Source: Apostichopus japonicus
Lineage: Eukaryota; Echinodermata; Holothuroidea; Aspidochirotida; Stichopodidae
Assembly: GCF_037975245.1 (NCBI RefSeq)
Contig: NC_092572.1
Span: 9,006,001 to 9,070,000 of the forward strand
Length of the DNA: 64,000 nt
Direction of reading: 5' to 3'
Shown here: positions 12,151-26,106 of the stretch, one piece after another
How positions within the stretch are numbered: position 1 is the first letter of the stretch
Layout: each line of letters starts with the position of its first letter
The notes under the pieces: model-generated
Told to the model about the DNA's origin: nothing
Database searches by the model: none
The model's input: only the letters and a program-made list of their open reading frames with translations
Made by a program: the position numbers and the translations under genes

Positions 12151-13227
12151 TTACTCAAGTTGTAGTAAAGGCGCCGTTTGGTCTTGGTTTTCTTGCGTCG
12201 TTGAGTCACACTGATGAATTAGTGTTAAACCAATACAAGTTATGGTAATGACGATAGCTCCAATCACTGAATTCCAAGTCGGCAATAAATTAAAGAATAG
12301 ATATTGCGCAATAAAGGCTAAAAGCACCTCTGACGTCATAGCAATTGTGACGTAGGATGCGTTAGCTAATTTCAGCGCAAAATATATCGCCATACCTGAA
12401 CAAAAGCTGAGAAACCCATTAGATGTGATAACCACGGTGTCCAAAACCGTTTTCGGTAGAGTGAACTGCACGTATAAGCCACATAAGATGGCGCTGATCG
12501 TTAAACCGCTGATTCCTTGTAACAAAATCGGTAAATATGGCAACGTTTCGTGCTTTTTCGAAAGTTGTCGGTATGCAACTAGGCCAGATGACGTCACAAC
12601 TGCACTGGCAATAGCTAACATCAGCCCATATAAGTAATTTTTCTCTGTCTCTTTCTCGGTTGTGTCCGAAAAGAGAAATGTCGGTCCTGACACTAAAGTT
12701 ACTCCAAGCACAGCTAAGACAACGAGAACTACTTGTAAACACGATGGTACTTCCTTAAAGAATAATGCTCCTAGCAAAGTTGTGAAAACGGGCATTGTGA
12801 AATAAAGCGTGATGGCGTCTCCTGGACTAGCTAAAACAATCGCTAATAATAGTAACATGGATCCCGTTCCAACCAGAAATCCACCAATCAAAACATGCGC
12901 GATCTCACTTAATGTTCTCGGTAAAGCCGGTCTCGTTATGGGAATCGCAATTAAAGACAGCAGAGTGATACCAACGGCGTTCCATAGAGGTATCTCTATA
13001 GCAGGCATGTGCTGCCCCGCTTTAAAGACAGAAATGTCAACGATGACAGCGCATGATGCGCTGAGTAATGAATACAGTAAAGCACTGTGTTCATAAAGTT
13101 GTTTCAAACATTCTAGTGGAAAACTTCTTTTCTCGATTCTTTGGTCTTCTTTTGTCTTTCCCTGTTGTGTATTGGTTTCGCCAGTGCGCAGTGGAGTCTT
13201 TTCTTGGTCCATCTTATCAATCGCCAT
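12151..13227 (-). CDS. SLC35G1: SLC35G1-like EamA/DMT-family transporter, single exon, 358 aa
   Basis: An uninterrupted 358-residue frame with about ten hydrophobic segments between residues 45 and 340, arranged as two EamA halves. The first half ends with a classic drug/metabolite-transporter phrase, LASPGDAITLYFTMPVFTTL, followed by GALFFKE (about residues 132-160). The second half starts near YGLMLAIASAVV and ends ATYVTI-type/TSEVLLAFIAQ (here ASYVTIAMTSEVLLAF) then WNSVIGAIVI. Termini are hydrophilic (Thr/Gln/Glu-rich N-terminus, Glu/Gln-rich C-terminus ending LLQLE) and cytosolic by family topology. The length matches SLC35G1/TMEM20-like proteins (about 350-365 aa). The ATG at 13225-13227 has A at -3 and G at +4. 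SLC35G1 is reported at the plasma membrane and ER and has been linked to store-operated calcium entry; the substrate here is unknown. Being intronless is usual for several invertebrate members. Assignment to another SLC35G paralogue is possible. Confidence 0.9.
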   Translation of the reverse strand: MAIDKMDQEKTPLRTGETNTQQGKTKEDQRIEKRSFPLECLKQLYEHSALLYSLLSASCAVIVDISVFKAGQHMPAIEIPLWNAVGITLLSLIAIPITRPALPRTLSEIAHVLIGGFLVGTGSMLLLLAIVLASPGDAITLYFTMPVFTTLLGALFFKEVPSCLQVVLVVLAVLGVTLVSGPTFLFSDTTEKETEKNYLYGLMLAIASAVVTSSGLVAYRQLSKKHETLPYLPILLQGISGLTISAILCGLYVQFTLPKTVLDTVVITSNGFLSFCSGMAIYFALKLANASYVTIAMTSEVLLAFIAQYLFFNLLPTWNSVIGAIVITITCIGLTLIHQCDSTTQENQDQTAPLLQLE

Positions 13228-15279
13228 GTTCTATTGACACACACAAACACCTACACACAAGAAAAGTTGTTAAAACCGTGGAAAACAAACAGGAAACATA
13301 TCTTTTATTTAATATGTATGAAAGATCTTAATCGGAGTTATTTCATTTCACTGACGATTGTAGTCTGTTTAGGATGAAAAAATATACAACTACAGAAAAA
13401 ACAAAACCTACCAAAAAAAAGACACCTACAAATTATACAAGCTAAAAAGTCTCGAGTAAAGCTCATATCTAAAATAATGAATTTATTAACATGACGTAAT
13501 CATGGCATTATTTTTCGAGCAACATTCTACCTGGCAACAAAATGGATAAAAATGAAAGAAAAGAGAAAGTGCAATATTATGTTTATATCCTGTCATGACA
13601 CTTTATATAACATTAGGTCAGATTTACTAGATGGCACACCATATAGACATGAGTTTTAATTCGTTAGGATATCTCTCAACGGAGCAATATGTTTTGTTTT
13701 TTTATCTTTTTGGTGGCAATTGTTCATCAACAACTGTTTTGAATTCATCACCAAACGGTTTCCATAACAACCTGACATGGGTTTATTGGTTTAAAAGGAT
13801 TAGGATGGGCGTGTACTAGATCATTCAAAATGTCGAATGTTGTACACACCTGTGCACATAAGCTATATTCATAAGTACATATACTTTGATGACTGTTAAA
13901 CGAAAGAACGGATCAACATTTAACCGTCTAGATCTAACAGCGAATGCCACGTGGAAACATTCATTAACCAAACAGTAAATATTTCAATTGAGTAAAACTA
14001 ATAATTAACATTTGGTGTTTTCAATTTTCAAAGAGATGTTCCAAAAATTATAACGTAGATTATAATAGATGAATCCGAACAGCTGAGAGACTGTACAGAC
14101 AATGGCATATTTTTATATAGGCTATAGTCTACGTTGTTTTAATCACAATATAAAAATTCTACAATTATATGGTTATTCTATGTAAACCTACATAATTATG
14201 CTGCGTATATTGTGAGAACGAGTTAGCCTATATATCGTATTTGCATCAGTTGCATTCGCAAAAGCAGAGGATGGAGGTATCCCTCCTCCATCTTCATTCG
14301 GTGGGGGGGGGGGGGGCGGGTGGAGGCTGGAGGAAATCGTTCAGTCGCGGGATATATATTTTCTTCAAAATTGAAAAGCATTTATTTGCACAACCTTGCG
14401 TTGAGACGTAACTATATAGGCCTTATTTATAACCTCAGGATGTACCCGTTGACCTCTAAATTTTGAAACTGTCTCTGATAGGACCTCAGATCCCCTCCCC
14501 TCCCCCTCATCCACTCCGCCCTTCAATGGGGTTGTATTCAACGGTCCCACATCCACAGCCACACCCATCATTCGTTAAAAGGTTTTGATAACCTAGAGCC
14601 CGATAATTCCCCTACCTAAATCAGTCGTGAGAAAATTCGCAATCTGTCCCTCCCCTTTTTCCCAAACCATGCAATTTTGAAATCCTGTTCTGTATATCGT
14701 CCATATGGGAGTTTGCAAAGTATGTTTCATTTTGTGTCGAAATATCATAACCTCACCTATTTCCCCACCCAATACCCCACCAACCCCCGTTTTAGAGTAA
14801 GACCACTCCTCGTGAGTCACTCTTTTATATGTAGTTCATTTTAATTGTGACTCATCAGATGTGGTTTTATACTTTCTTATTGTCCTAGATATCCAAGAGT
14901 AGCCAATATGTCTAGCCTATACGATGGTAGTTTAATAACCAAAGAAAATATATTTTCGAAATAATAATAATAATAATACTGAAAAAGTGGGTTTCCGGCT
15001 GCTGATCAGATTAGGTCATCGAACAGCCCTCCTTTTACAGACTCCAAACCATTTTAGCAAACTCCTTCAGTCACTTACTTAATGTATAAACAATACATGA
15101 GACCTGACTACAATTATTTGTGTAGTATAGGCCACTGACTGACAGTGAGTCCTTACTTGGTACTCTTGGTATTCTAGCAAGGTTGTATGCACTCATATAT
15201 ACTTACACTTTACTAGTACTTGCACATATACTCGCGCTTAAAACCTTGTACTCGTATTTGTACTCATACCCAAGGGGGA

Positions 15280-15600
15280 ATGGTACGCGTACGCGTACCC
15301 ATACCAAGTGAGCTTGTATACGTACTCATACTAATACCAAGACAACTTGTATATGTACGCGTACCCACATACCAAGAGAGCTTGTATACGTTCTCGTACT
15401 CATACCAAGAGAACGTGTATAAATACTACTACTCATACCAAGAGGAATTGTACGCATACGCATACCAAGACAACTTGTATACGTGCTCGTATTTATACCA
15501 AGGGAAATTTTACACGTACTTGTACTCATACTATGGGGACTTGTACTCGTACTCAAACCAAGGGAGCTTGTATACCTTCTCGTATACTCATACCAAGAGA
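15280..15600. repeat. 33-bp (27-35 bp) GTAC-rich minisatellite, about 10 units
   Basis: The anchor ACCAAG(A/G)G recurs at about 15303, 15336, 15371, 15404, 15437, 15464, 15497, 15530, 15557 and 15592. Spacing is mostly 33 bp with 27-bp variants that lack one CGTACT hexamer. Units contain CTTGTATACGT and CGTACTCATACCAAG. Open in three frames because 33 and 27 are multiples of three; this is not a protein gene. Confidence 0.93.
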
Positions 15601-16964
15601 ATATATATATCACAGTATGCAGCTACTTCATATGCGATTTTCTAAACGTTTGCTATAGTATTTCGCTTCAATGAGACTGATTTCAATATTTATCATTAAC
15701 ATGCACATACCGTGGATTCAATTTGACATCTATCTCCACGGGGAATACATTGAATACATACCATCACATTCCGATAAAGCGTGATAAAAAATACGGCAAG
15801 AAAAATATCAATATAAATTTAAAGATATATAAGAATCTTGGCAGTAAAAACCACTGTATAAGTGTACTGCAACGATATACTTATTTATTAAGCCAGATTT
15901 ATCTTATACATATTTGAGGACCATATATGTTACTAAACAAGGTTGTTGAAGTTTCATTCCCGAAGCCTGCGACTTCAAAACAGTGTTTGAAATGTGAACA
16001 GACACGAATCCATGGGTTATGGGCCACTCCAATTAATCCCACCCCACCCCCATCCCCCCATATACACACAGACATTTTCAGGGTTTTTGGGGGACTAAAA
16101 AAAGACTTACGGCCTTAATTTTGATTATAATAAAAATGTACAGTGTTTGAATTATAAGTATACGCTCCACTCTTTTCAATAAATTTTACCGATAGTTCGC
16201 TTCATTTTCTCCATCGTTATTGGATTTGTTTAGTCTTTTAGGGTTATCTGTTTTTAAGATTTTTACCTCAGTCTTTCTTTTGATTAACATGGTTTCTTAA
16301 TTTTCGTTAAGTTTTATACCTTTACTCTTTTAAGTTTGTACAGCGCCATAGCTTATGTTTTTACAAATATATGTGCGCTTTAGAAATGTTTAAATAATAA
16401 TAATAGTTACTTCGGTATAGTAATGGCGGTGTCTACCGATGCTTGTCGTATCTCCCACACCACCAGCCCCCCCCCCCGCTCCCCACCCCCCCCCCCTCGC
16501 CTGTTGTGTTCATATAAAAACCTTATACAAAAAAAATTCTAGAAATGAAGATAAATATTGTTTGTCTTGCCTTTATTAATATTGATAGCGAAAGGAAACA
16601 AATCCCTTCCTATCAAACCTTGTAACTGCATTTTGGGACATTGTTTACTTAGCCTAATTAGTTAGGATGTCCGGGCACTGGACGGTCAAACTCTCAGCGG
16701 GGTACTATGGTCTGTCAATGAACTAAGGAGTGATGCATACCATTCGAAATTGTGTTAAAAAAATCACAGTAAGGCAAATCATACGTACAAAAGTGTAGTT
16801 TCGATAGTTCAAAGTGAAATTGCGGTATAGTACATTCGACTCTCGGTGAACAATGAAAAGTACAAAGTATAGTATCCTGAGGTTAAAACAATAAGTTTCA
16901 CACTTTCCTAGAGCGATCACCAGACACACATATAGGACACACAAACACCCACCCACACACATTT

Positions 16965-17050
16965 ACATATACATATCTATATAGAGATATATGTATAATA
17001 TACATGAATATATATATATATATATATCTGTATATACATATATATATATG

Positions 17051-17109
<59 letters not shown>

Positions 17110-17160
17110 GTATACATATATATATTATACATATATATGATAAGATAAGATAAGATATGA
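16965..17160. repeat. TA-rich microsatellite ending in GATAA repeats
   Basis: TATATACATA-type repeats followed by GATAAGATAAGATAAGATATGATATGAT at about 17138-17167. Confidence 0.93.
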
Positions 17161-17488
17161 TATGATATTAGTATTACGTTTTTGTACTTACTTTTCGTTC
17201 AAAAGACCCTACAGTATGGTACTCGATAGCAGTTTTATGTTTACCAAATATCCATAGAGACTACGGTACTAACTACAACCACACTGCAACACACTTAAAA
17301 ATCGTTTAAACCGCTTAAATAAAAACCCGTAGATTTGAACTTGTTGGCAGTAACTACTACAAGTCTGGGTATTGGAGGATGGAACTGAAAGATGACAGAA
17401 TGTGACTACGCTTTTGCTACCGTCCATGCTAATCAAAAATAATTTCATAGCACGGTTCCAAGTACCGGCAATAATAAATATAGATATA

Positions 17489-17510
17489 TCTCTCTCTCTA
17501 TATATATATA

Positions 17511-17569
<59 letters not shown>

Positions 17570-17589
17570 ATATCTATCTATTCTATGTC

Positions 17590-17643
<54 letters not shown>

Positions 17644-17648
17644 TGATA

Positions 17649-17710
<62 letters not shown>

Positions 17711-17760
17711 GATTGATATATATATAGATTGATATATATATATAAATATAGATATAGATG
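17489..17760. repeat. Long compound (TA)n microsatellite
   Basis: About 270 bp of TA with scattered TCTA and GATATAGA interruptions, opening with TCTCTCTCTA. Confidence 0.95.
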
Positions 17761-18373
17761 AAATACTTACCTCGTGAATATTTAAATAACGATTATAACA
17801 TCTTTTCCTTAAGTTAGCTTAAAATCATATCATACCCAATATTAGGGGGGGGGGGAGACTTTGCATATTCCCTGGAAATGATTCTATCCTCCCCATATTG
17901 ATCCCTCCCTCCCTTCGTCAAGCCCTCTCTTCCTCAGAAGAGGGCGCAATTTGTAAATCTTAAATTAATTATCACCAAGCATGACAAACGTGACACTGGG
18001 CTTCAATCTACACTGAAGAAGGTGCATTTCCCAAAATTTCGAAAAACATCCGTGTGTAACGTGTTAGGTGAAGTCTGTGCGGTTTTTTTTTTTTTTTTTT
18101 TTTTTGGAGAATGGGAAATATTACGCTGAGAATGTTTAAACCAGATATTGACAATCAATGTTGTAGAAGTGATCATATCGAATATCCGTATAATGAATCG
18201 GAAAAGGGCTGTTAGTACGTGACATGTGAAAGAGGTAAATTAATTAAAGGAGAACTTGAGGCGCTAAATTAATTGATATATTGCAGACCTGGCGCATCCC
18301 ACTGCTATTAGTACAGGCTGTATTTCTATAACACTTTTAATTGTAAAGAAATTACCCTTTAAACAATTGGTAT

Positions 18374-18760
18374 CCATCAGTTAAAGTGACTGGACTATGT
18401 AGTCTAATACATGACCACTCTGTCAAGGACGCATGGTGTTGAATATCATCCAAGGATGATACGTATGAAGTACGGTATATGAAGTTAAAAAGAGCATGTT
18501 TGGGTTGAGTTATTAGAATTGATAAAACAATGAATTAACATACGGCCTGCAATGAGGAGCCTACGTCATCTTCATGTTAACCTTAAGGGAGCATTCCAGG
18601 GATTAAATATAGTTTTGTTCAACGTGACTAATATCTTGAAAACCGAAATAGCTATAAAGAAACATTGCTTGCATCCAAATGTTTCGTTTTTTTTTTCATT
18701 GGACTATTACATATCAAGACTAGACTTAATAGTCCAGTCACTTGATCTAAAGGGTAAAGT
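18374..18760. mobile_element. Dispersed family B, best copy, MITE-like with terminal inverted repeats
   Basis: 5' end AGTTAAAGTGACTGGACTA; the 3' end near 18728-18755 carries TAGTCCAGTCACTTGATC, its approximate inverse. Inner landmarks (ATATCATCCA, TATGAAGTTAAAA, ACGTCATC, AACATTGCTTGCA) are shared with 11526-11890 and in part with 26950-27400 and 51155-51920. No ORF. Probably a non-autonomous DNA transposon of about 380 bp; superfamily not determined. Confidence 0.7.
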
Positions 18761-19106
18761 GATCCTTTAAACTTAGAGTACTCTCTTTCTATCGAAATTT
18801 TTGTGTTTTTATTTTTGGTTTCCCGAAAGGGAAAACTATGGAGTGACTCTTACCGACGGTCGGTGCAAAATTGTGAAGTGGACCGCGGATTGGCAGTTTG
18901 CATAGTATAGGCCATACTTATAGGAGTAATGGAGACATCAGAAAGGGAACCGGTGACATCACATGTACCCATTGCACGAATTGGCACTCGAAGCCCCTGC
19001 CTGCATGCATATCTGTCACAAACTAGAACCATGAGACTGGGAAGCATTTATACCCCATCATTTCTTTCAACATATGGGGTGTATTTGTACTGAGTGAGAC
19101 GTTTTG

Positions 19107-19107
<1 letters not shown>

Positions 19108-19200
<93 letters not shown>
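19108..19200. repeat. (TA)n microsatellite
   Basis: About 90 bp of TA with GATATA and AAATA interruptions. Confidence 0.96.
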
Positions 19201-19202
<2 letters not shown>

Positions 19203-19294
19203 TGAGGAAGTTGCCTATCATGTTTAAGAGAACGTCACCGGTATTATGTTATAGGCTATACTGGTCGTGTGTGCGGGGTAAGGTCAAACATTAG

Positions 19295-19605
19295 CAGTGG
19301 CATACCTAGAATAGTTGGCACCCGGGCGGACCCTTTCGTTGTCACCCCGTGCAGGGGATGCCGTTCCTGGGGGGAGGGATCTAAGGGGGAGGAATAGCTT
19401 TGAGAAATGTTTGTTTATGCAACACGGCTTAGATGCAAAACGGTGCTATCTTTGGCAAAGCTTTCATCTGATTAAATGTTTAGGAATTCTCATTCTTTAG
19501 TGAATGTTCCGTAACTTCCCCTATTGTTTTTTGTTACATATTTTGCGGGATCCCTGACTGGTACATGGGGCGGATCACCCACCCCCCTCGCTTAGTACGC
19601 CACTG
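19295..19605. mobile_element. hAT-like MITE (family C)
   Basis: Starts CAGTGGCATACCTA and ends TTAGTACGCCACTG, inverted termini of about 14 bp with mismatches. Its inner sequence (GCCGTTCCTGGGGGGAGGG, TCTAAGGGGGAGG, TGCAAAACGGTGCTAT) matches the element at 38639-39122. The flanking duplication is not clean, so the exact ends carry some doubt. Confidence 0.75.
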
Positions 19606-19801
19606 CATTTTTAACTAATATATGTTGTCGATCAAAATCATCTTGATAACTAAAGGTTGGTTTTTCCTACTCTTATTGTGTGTTAAGAATTTATCAGGTT
19701 TAAACAATGTATGAGAAAATTACAATCTATAACACAATTACGTAATCAAGCCAGATTGTTACGTAACATCCTTTAGTGTCATTGCGTCTATGTGGATTGA
19801 A

Positions 19802-19870
19802 AACGTGTAAAAGTAAGTTGGCCTGACGTTTCGATCTTAGCAGAATCTTCTTCAAAGGCTAAAAATTGGA
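19802..19870 (-). ncRNA. Hammerhead-like terminal motif, copy 1
   Basis: On the minus strand: GCCT, TTGAAGA, A, a stem with loop TGCTA, GATC, GAAAC, GTC, AGGC. The GCCT/AGGC stem is intact. The core has T for the first C of CUGANGA and the stem II pairing is weakened, so self-cleavage is unlikely for this copy. Flanked by TAAAAGTAAGTTGGCCTGACG as in other copies. Confidence 0.5.
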
Positions 19871-22800
19871 TTGAAAACGTAAGTTAAAGAGTAACCACGG
19901 TCGATTGACGGTAAAACTCAGCGTTCCTCTTGCAAAACATAAAGAAGAACCAAACAAAAACGAAGAAAAATATAAAATATTGTGTAACTGAAACCTACTG
20001 TTTTAGGGTTCCACTTTTCCAGCAGATCTAAACTCAATTAAAGGGATAAAAAAAATTAAAGTTTAAAATATTTTTAAAAAATGCATAGATGATACAGAGC
20101 TTGTGTTATCCAACTACACGCTTCATTTAGCCTATTCCGTTAATGAAATAAACACACTCATATCATAGTTCAGTTCAATTTAAGTAAATGAGTGAGTTGC
20201 TACAAAGAAAAATACAAAAATACTAAAACAACAGAAATTGTATTTTGTAAGAACATTTAAAGTACATTAAAATATATGCTTAAGGTTTTCCAAGTATGTT
20301 TCGATACATCATCAACTTATTACTCACAAAACTGCACCCACCCACATTTCTTCGACGCCCTGTAGCTACGTCTAACCACCCCCCCCCCCCCCACTTACAA
20401 TTCACTGCAAACGAGTAAAAACTGCATGAGAAAACAATGTCACGAAATTATAGGCCTATAACTTTCACTTTTCATGTAAAGTTCTGGCAGAAATTGTTTA
20501 ATTTCTTTATTATTTTTCTTTCCGTTCTTTGTCTCTGTCTCGTTGGAAATTGGTTATTTGTTTATTTGTTAACTCCATTTAAAATAAATTAACGTGTGAA
20601 TTTCCTTTAAACATCAGTTTAAATATCGCACCGCTATGATTTGTTTACAAGTGACATCAACTATAGGAAACAATTAAATTACTAACCGGAACCCATATGC
20701 CTCAGATCATTCGCTTGGCTTCCTTTGAAATGTCTAGCGCAAGGTCATACAAGCTAACTTTCCAAACGTTTTTTCCCACCCTCTTTTAACAGTCGCCTCG
20801 TCCTACAAAATTTCTAAACAATTACTTCTCTAAAGATGACTAAATATCTGCAAAAATCTTCAAAAAAGCATACATGTATTTATGTTTATATGTATAAAAA
20901 ATATTGGAGGGGGGGGGGTTGGGGTAAAATATCAAGCTCCATATCATGACTGAACCCACCAGTACATTTTTATATGTGAAGGTGAATGTAGCATTTCATC
21001 TTTAACTATTGGGCTAATCCAAAATATTTTAGCTGTTCCATTTACAAATCGAAGTTATAGGCGCTCTTAAGTTTGAAACGAACTGCCTTACTAAATCATT
21101 AGTGATTATGCTATACAGTAGGAAGTTACAATACAACGATGTTGCGTTAGATATATGGATAATATTAATTAAAAATATATGTACATACGCGTCTAAAAGT
21201 CGAGTGTGTCCCTGATTCCACTTGAAGAAGACTTTGCGATTTTATAATATTTCTTTTTAAAGAGAATGAATGTTACACAATTGGAAGTTGTGATTCTGGA
21301 TTTCATAATTTGACCGGAATATATCACATAATGTTTTGATATTTTATGCTCTAAGTTTGGATTCATAATTAATCAATTTCGACATAAATCAATCAAATTT
21401 AGCGGTCCGTCTCGCCTGCATCATCGGTGCGTGAAGTGGTCTTCGTAAACCCTCCCAACCTTCTTCTTAAAGATATCTTAAGTTTCCATCCATCTGCACT
21501 ATTGGGATATGAATGCAAACGTTTAAGGGTAAGTAGACTTGTTTTGTTTATCATTCACTACACATATTTCTTCAATCATAATTCATAATTTCTGCAATTT
21601 TTGTATAACTTGAAATGTTCATACTGAGCAGTATTGTTACATTTGGGCTTCATTTTTGTGTCTTCTCTTTTTAACTATTTGTTCTTCACAAATATCTCTG
21701 TCATAATTATAGCAGATGCAGGTTATGGTTTATGTCCTCTGTATCAACTGCTCGACTATTTCAATTCACAGCGGGAGAAGATTTACATTTTGTTTAGATT
21801 CGAGTACATGGTGTTGGAGGTTCTCATGTGGCTCTACCTATACGAACATTTTTTGTTGTTTACGCTACAGTTTAAGTTGATGAATTCCAAAGCAATATAG
21901 GAAGCAGATACAAAAACCTTCCATTACCCACATGTACACCAAATATGTTAATGGCACCCTGCGACGAATAAGAGATATAGGATGCCCCTTAGAGACGCCT
22001 GGATGCGGCGCAATAGCACAGGGAAACTATTGATTGCATTGAGCGCGCAGCCTGGGGTGTGCGGGTGTGACAGGTTTTACAATGACCAGAGGTAAACTGT
22101 CGCACGGTCGTGTGACAAGGTATTGGACTTAGTACAAAACTTGATACAAACTTGTTACTTCAACTTTATTTAGTTCAGTTTTTGTTGGCAAATAGCCATC
22201 GAAACGCAAGATGGTGCTTCTTATATCCTTTCTTTCGACATCCGTACTGCTTATATATAAGTTGTCTAAGTTGTGCGTGGAAACATTAATGTCAAATGAA
22301 ATGTTGTTCCGCTGTGCGAAGTAGGTTGATAAATTATTTCAACATCCTCTTGTGGGCCATACATCCGCTAATTCTGTGCAAGGTTCATCAGTTAGGTCAG
22401 ACATTATACTGGAAAACCAAATGTTTACTTATCTTCCCAAGCTAAATATACACGTATCTTTTTTCACCCAATACCCGTACGGTTATAACATAAATATGGT
22501 TTTGTTGTTTTCCCTATTAAACAAGTTCTGATATCAAATTGATAACCATCTTTCCCACAGTGCTATAGGTTATTCTATTAATATATATTATATTATCAAG
22601 TAGCTGGCTACATTTTTGTCGGTGGCGTGTTCAAGGGAGGAAGTGAGGGTGGGGGGGGGGGTGCGGGTGGAGCACATGCCGCCTATAATTTTCGATTCCT
22701 CGTGGAGTCACCCTCTCCCCCAATTAAATTTGCCATGTCCAACAGCCCGCCCCCCCCCCTCCAAAAAATGGCAGGAATATACACAACTCTTTCAGTAACT

Positions 22801-24096
22801 TGCATCTACCTCCAAAATTCTTCTGATTTGAAGCTGATGCAAGTCCTGGAAGTAAACTCTCATACTGTGCCCCTCCCCAAATGTTGACCTGATCTTACTG
22901 TGCCCTGCCCCACCCCCTCCCCCACCCCCACTCTTCCAAATGCCTCGCGACGCAACTGCCTTTGTTGACCATACACCAGGTACTGTACCAGTTTTAAATT
23001 ACATTTTTGAACATCCACGGTATGAGATCGGTGAAGTGTTCCTCTTTAAACCCAGAAGAGATAACTATAAGGTATCTGATTTAAAGGATCAAGAGTCTTT
23101 GTATGCAAATTATATGTCTTAATATGCAAATTAGGCTAGACTATAGATACTTCTATGGATGCTTTGGATGCTCTCAGTTGGATCCTTTGTATTAGCAAAA
23201 AGTATTGTCAGACAATAAAATAAAATCGTAATTTATTTGTTCATAATTATATACCACACAATCATTGAGATATATTGTGGATAATATATCAACATTATTG
23301 GATAATATACATTGAATATAGCTTTGAAAATGAAAACGGTTACACGACTGTTACCATTTCTTGGTTAAAGGGCCCGTTTGGTATCAACCAAAATAAAGTT
23401 CTGCAGAGGAAGGGCCATTAGTGCCCGGTGGCTTTCTGCCCCTCACAACCCCCCCCCCCTCCCCCCGTCCCGACACGTACAACCCCCAACCCATTCAGCT
23501 TCACTTTTGAAAGCCTCTTTCGACACAGCTTAGTCTGAGTAATAATAAAGTAACTTGCATATACTGAGAACAGTAGCATGCAATATTCAATATAGCTTTC
23601 ATGTGTAAACTATAGACCGGGGAAAACTCAGCCTATAGGAATGAGTCACCGGTAATCTTCCTTAGCAACGGCTTTAAAGTCATAGTTATCTAACTAGACC
23701 ATAAAAGTGTAGGAACCCTATATATGACTGTTACTGGGGGTAAAACAATTGGTGACAAGTATAATAACAACCTATTGTGTGGGTGTCAATTTAAATATCT
23801 TATGGTACGAACATAATTGATACAAAATTGATTGACTTAACTAGTTATTGCCATCAACTCTCTTTGAAAAGAAAACAACAGCACGGTAGATTCTCTATAG
23901 GCATGCATGGTTATACTTTTCGATGTTTTGCATTGCTTAAGGTATAACTGTAAGTGGTTCTTACACTGTGCTGATTCTGTTGTGCGAATATCGAAGATTC
24001 TATCCGCTTGTAATACCATGTTCATCAAATGTCAAAACTTTGTAACAAGCTTCCATAAATGTGAATAAAATATTAAGAAATTATTAGAAAACTGTA

Positions 24097-24114
24097 TATA
24101 ATATATACATATAG

Positions 24115-24147
<33 letters not shown>

Positions 24148-24232
24148 TATACATATATATATATATACACACATATATATATATATATACATACATATAT
24201 ATATATATATGTATATATGTATATATATATAT

Positions 24233-24272
<40 letters not shown>

Positions 24273-24338
24273 TATATATATAGTATATATATAGTCTATA
24301 AGATATGCACGCGTACTATTACTCTAGGCACAATCAAT

Positions 24339-24394
<56 letters not shown>

Positions 24395-24530
24395 TTATAT
24401 ATATATACATATATATATATAATATATATATATATATATAAATATATATACTACATATATACTATATATATATAGTATATATATAGTCTATAAGATATGC
24501 ACGCGTAATATTACTCTAGGCACAATCAAT
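24097..24530. repeat. TA-rich microsatellite with a 193-bp internal tandem duplication
   Basis: The non-TA block AGTCTATAAGATATGCACGCG...TAGGCACAATCAAT occurs at 24292 and again at 24485, each preceded by TA arrays with ACTATATATA/AGTATATATA palindromes. Confidence 0.9.
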
Positions 24531-25722
24531 TTCAAGCCATACTTTCAGTAATTGGGGATCTTTTCATACAGCCTTTTGCAGCTATATCGAGATGTTCTAT
24601 ACACAAAGGTTGCCTTCTTTTCGCACGCATAGTTTACCCAATCATGTTTTTACAATTTATGAGTTCGGTTCTGTGACTTTAGCCTCTCACGGAAAAATAC
24701 TTACCACGGTAAAGATAATTACAATTACATTCAACATGTTCATTAGGTAACAGGGGGGGGGTGCAATACGTCACTTCCGGGTACTCTTTAAGTAAAATAA
24801 ATTATGGGTTCGCGGGTTATAGCGAACTCAGGAACTTTGAGGGCTTGTGAAAACATCGATAAAAGCTAGAACAGGATCTGTGGAGAGTCTTGCAAAATAA
24901 TTCTATCAAGTGGACTTACCGGCTTTTAGATGGAGGGTATGTAAAGATAACAGAGTACAAAAGGCATCTTGTTGTCAAAGAGTGGAAACAGACATTCCGT
25001 TATTTAGATAGATTATGAACAGGTCTGACGGGAGGAGGATAATGTGGACTATACATCACAAGCCACGCCGGGTCCGTTAGGGCATTCGCGGACGTCTCGA
25101 GAAAGAACAATTTAACAAGTTTTTTTAAAAATAATGTTCACTACATCTTCAAAATATAATATGACCACTTCCAAACAATAGGGAGGGGGGGGGGGTGAGC
25201 CCGGTGATAAGCTGTCCCCTTTGCCTACCTGCCTCTTTTCACCACCGATTGTGTAGCAGAATTCGGTAATTGTTCAAAATTCAATTTTTGTATTTCTTTT
25301 TTTCTCGAATCTGTTTTTAAAGCCATTCACGTAATTTTGAAGAAGATATATTAAGTCCAACTCTAGATAGTTTTTGATAACTTAGGCCTATTATTTACTT
25401 TATTTTTTTATTTTTTTTTTTGATGTGTAATCATCATGTTTTTAATTGATTGTTATAAAACATATGCTAATGCGATATCTACTTCAATGTAGTTTCTTTT
25501 CTATATTAATGATCCGGAAAATTAATGTATGATTTCCATATCTATGAAAAGATCTAAAATAAGTGAAGAGTCAAGTTCAACCTTCATTCCAAATTTATTT
25601 TTATAGTTTCTTTTTGTCGCGTGCGGTATGGCGGTGATTCTAGATTTCCATAATCATGTATGATGACAGGTGGAAACGATGTCTTCTAAAATTAAAGAGA
25701 TTGTTTAGTTAGCTGTATGTAA

Positions 25723-25764
<42 letters not shown>

Positions 25765-25781
25765 GTGACAAACGCCTACAG

Positions 25782-26106
<325 letters not shown>

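Noticed and set aside
15220-15658. Overlapping frames of 95-141 codons with Tyr/Ser/Thr-rich repeats
   Set aside because: The 33-bp unit is a multiple of three and keeps several frames open; no signal for translation.
16320-16410. Possible SINE end (CAGCGCCATAGC...GTGCGCTTTAGAAATG with AATAATAATAA tail)
   Set aside because: It resembles a common dispersed motif joined to AAT repeats, but only one short copy is clear here.
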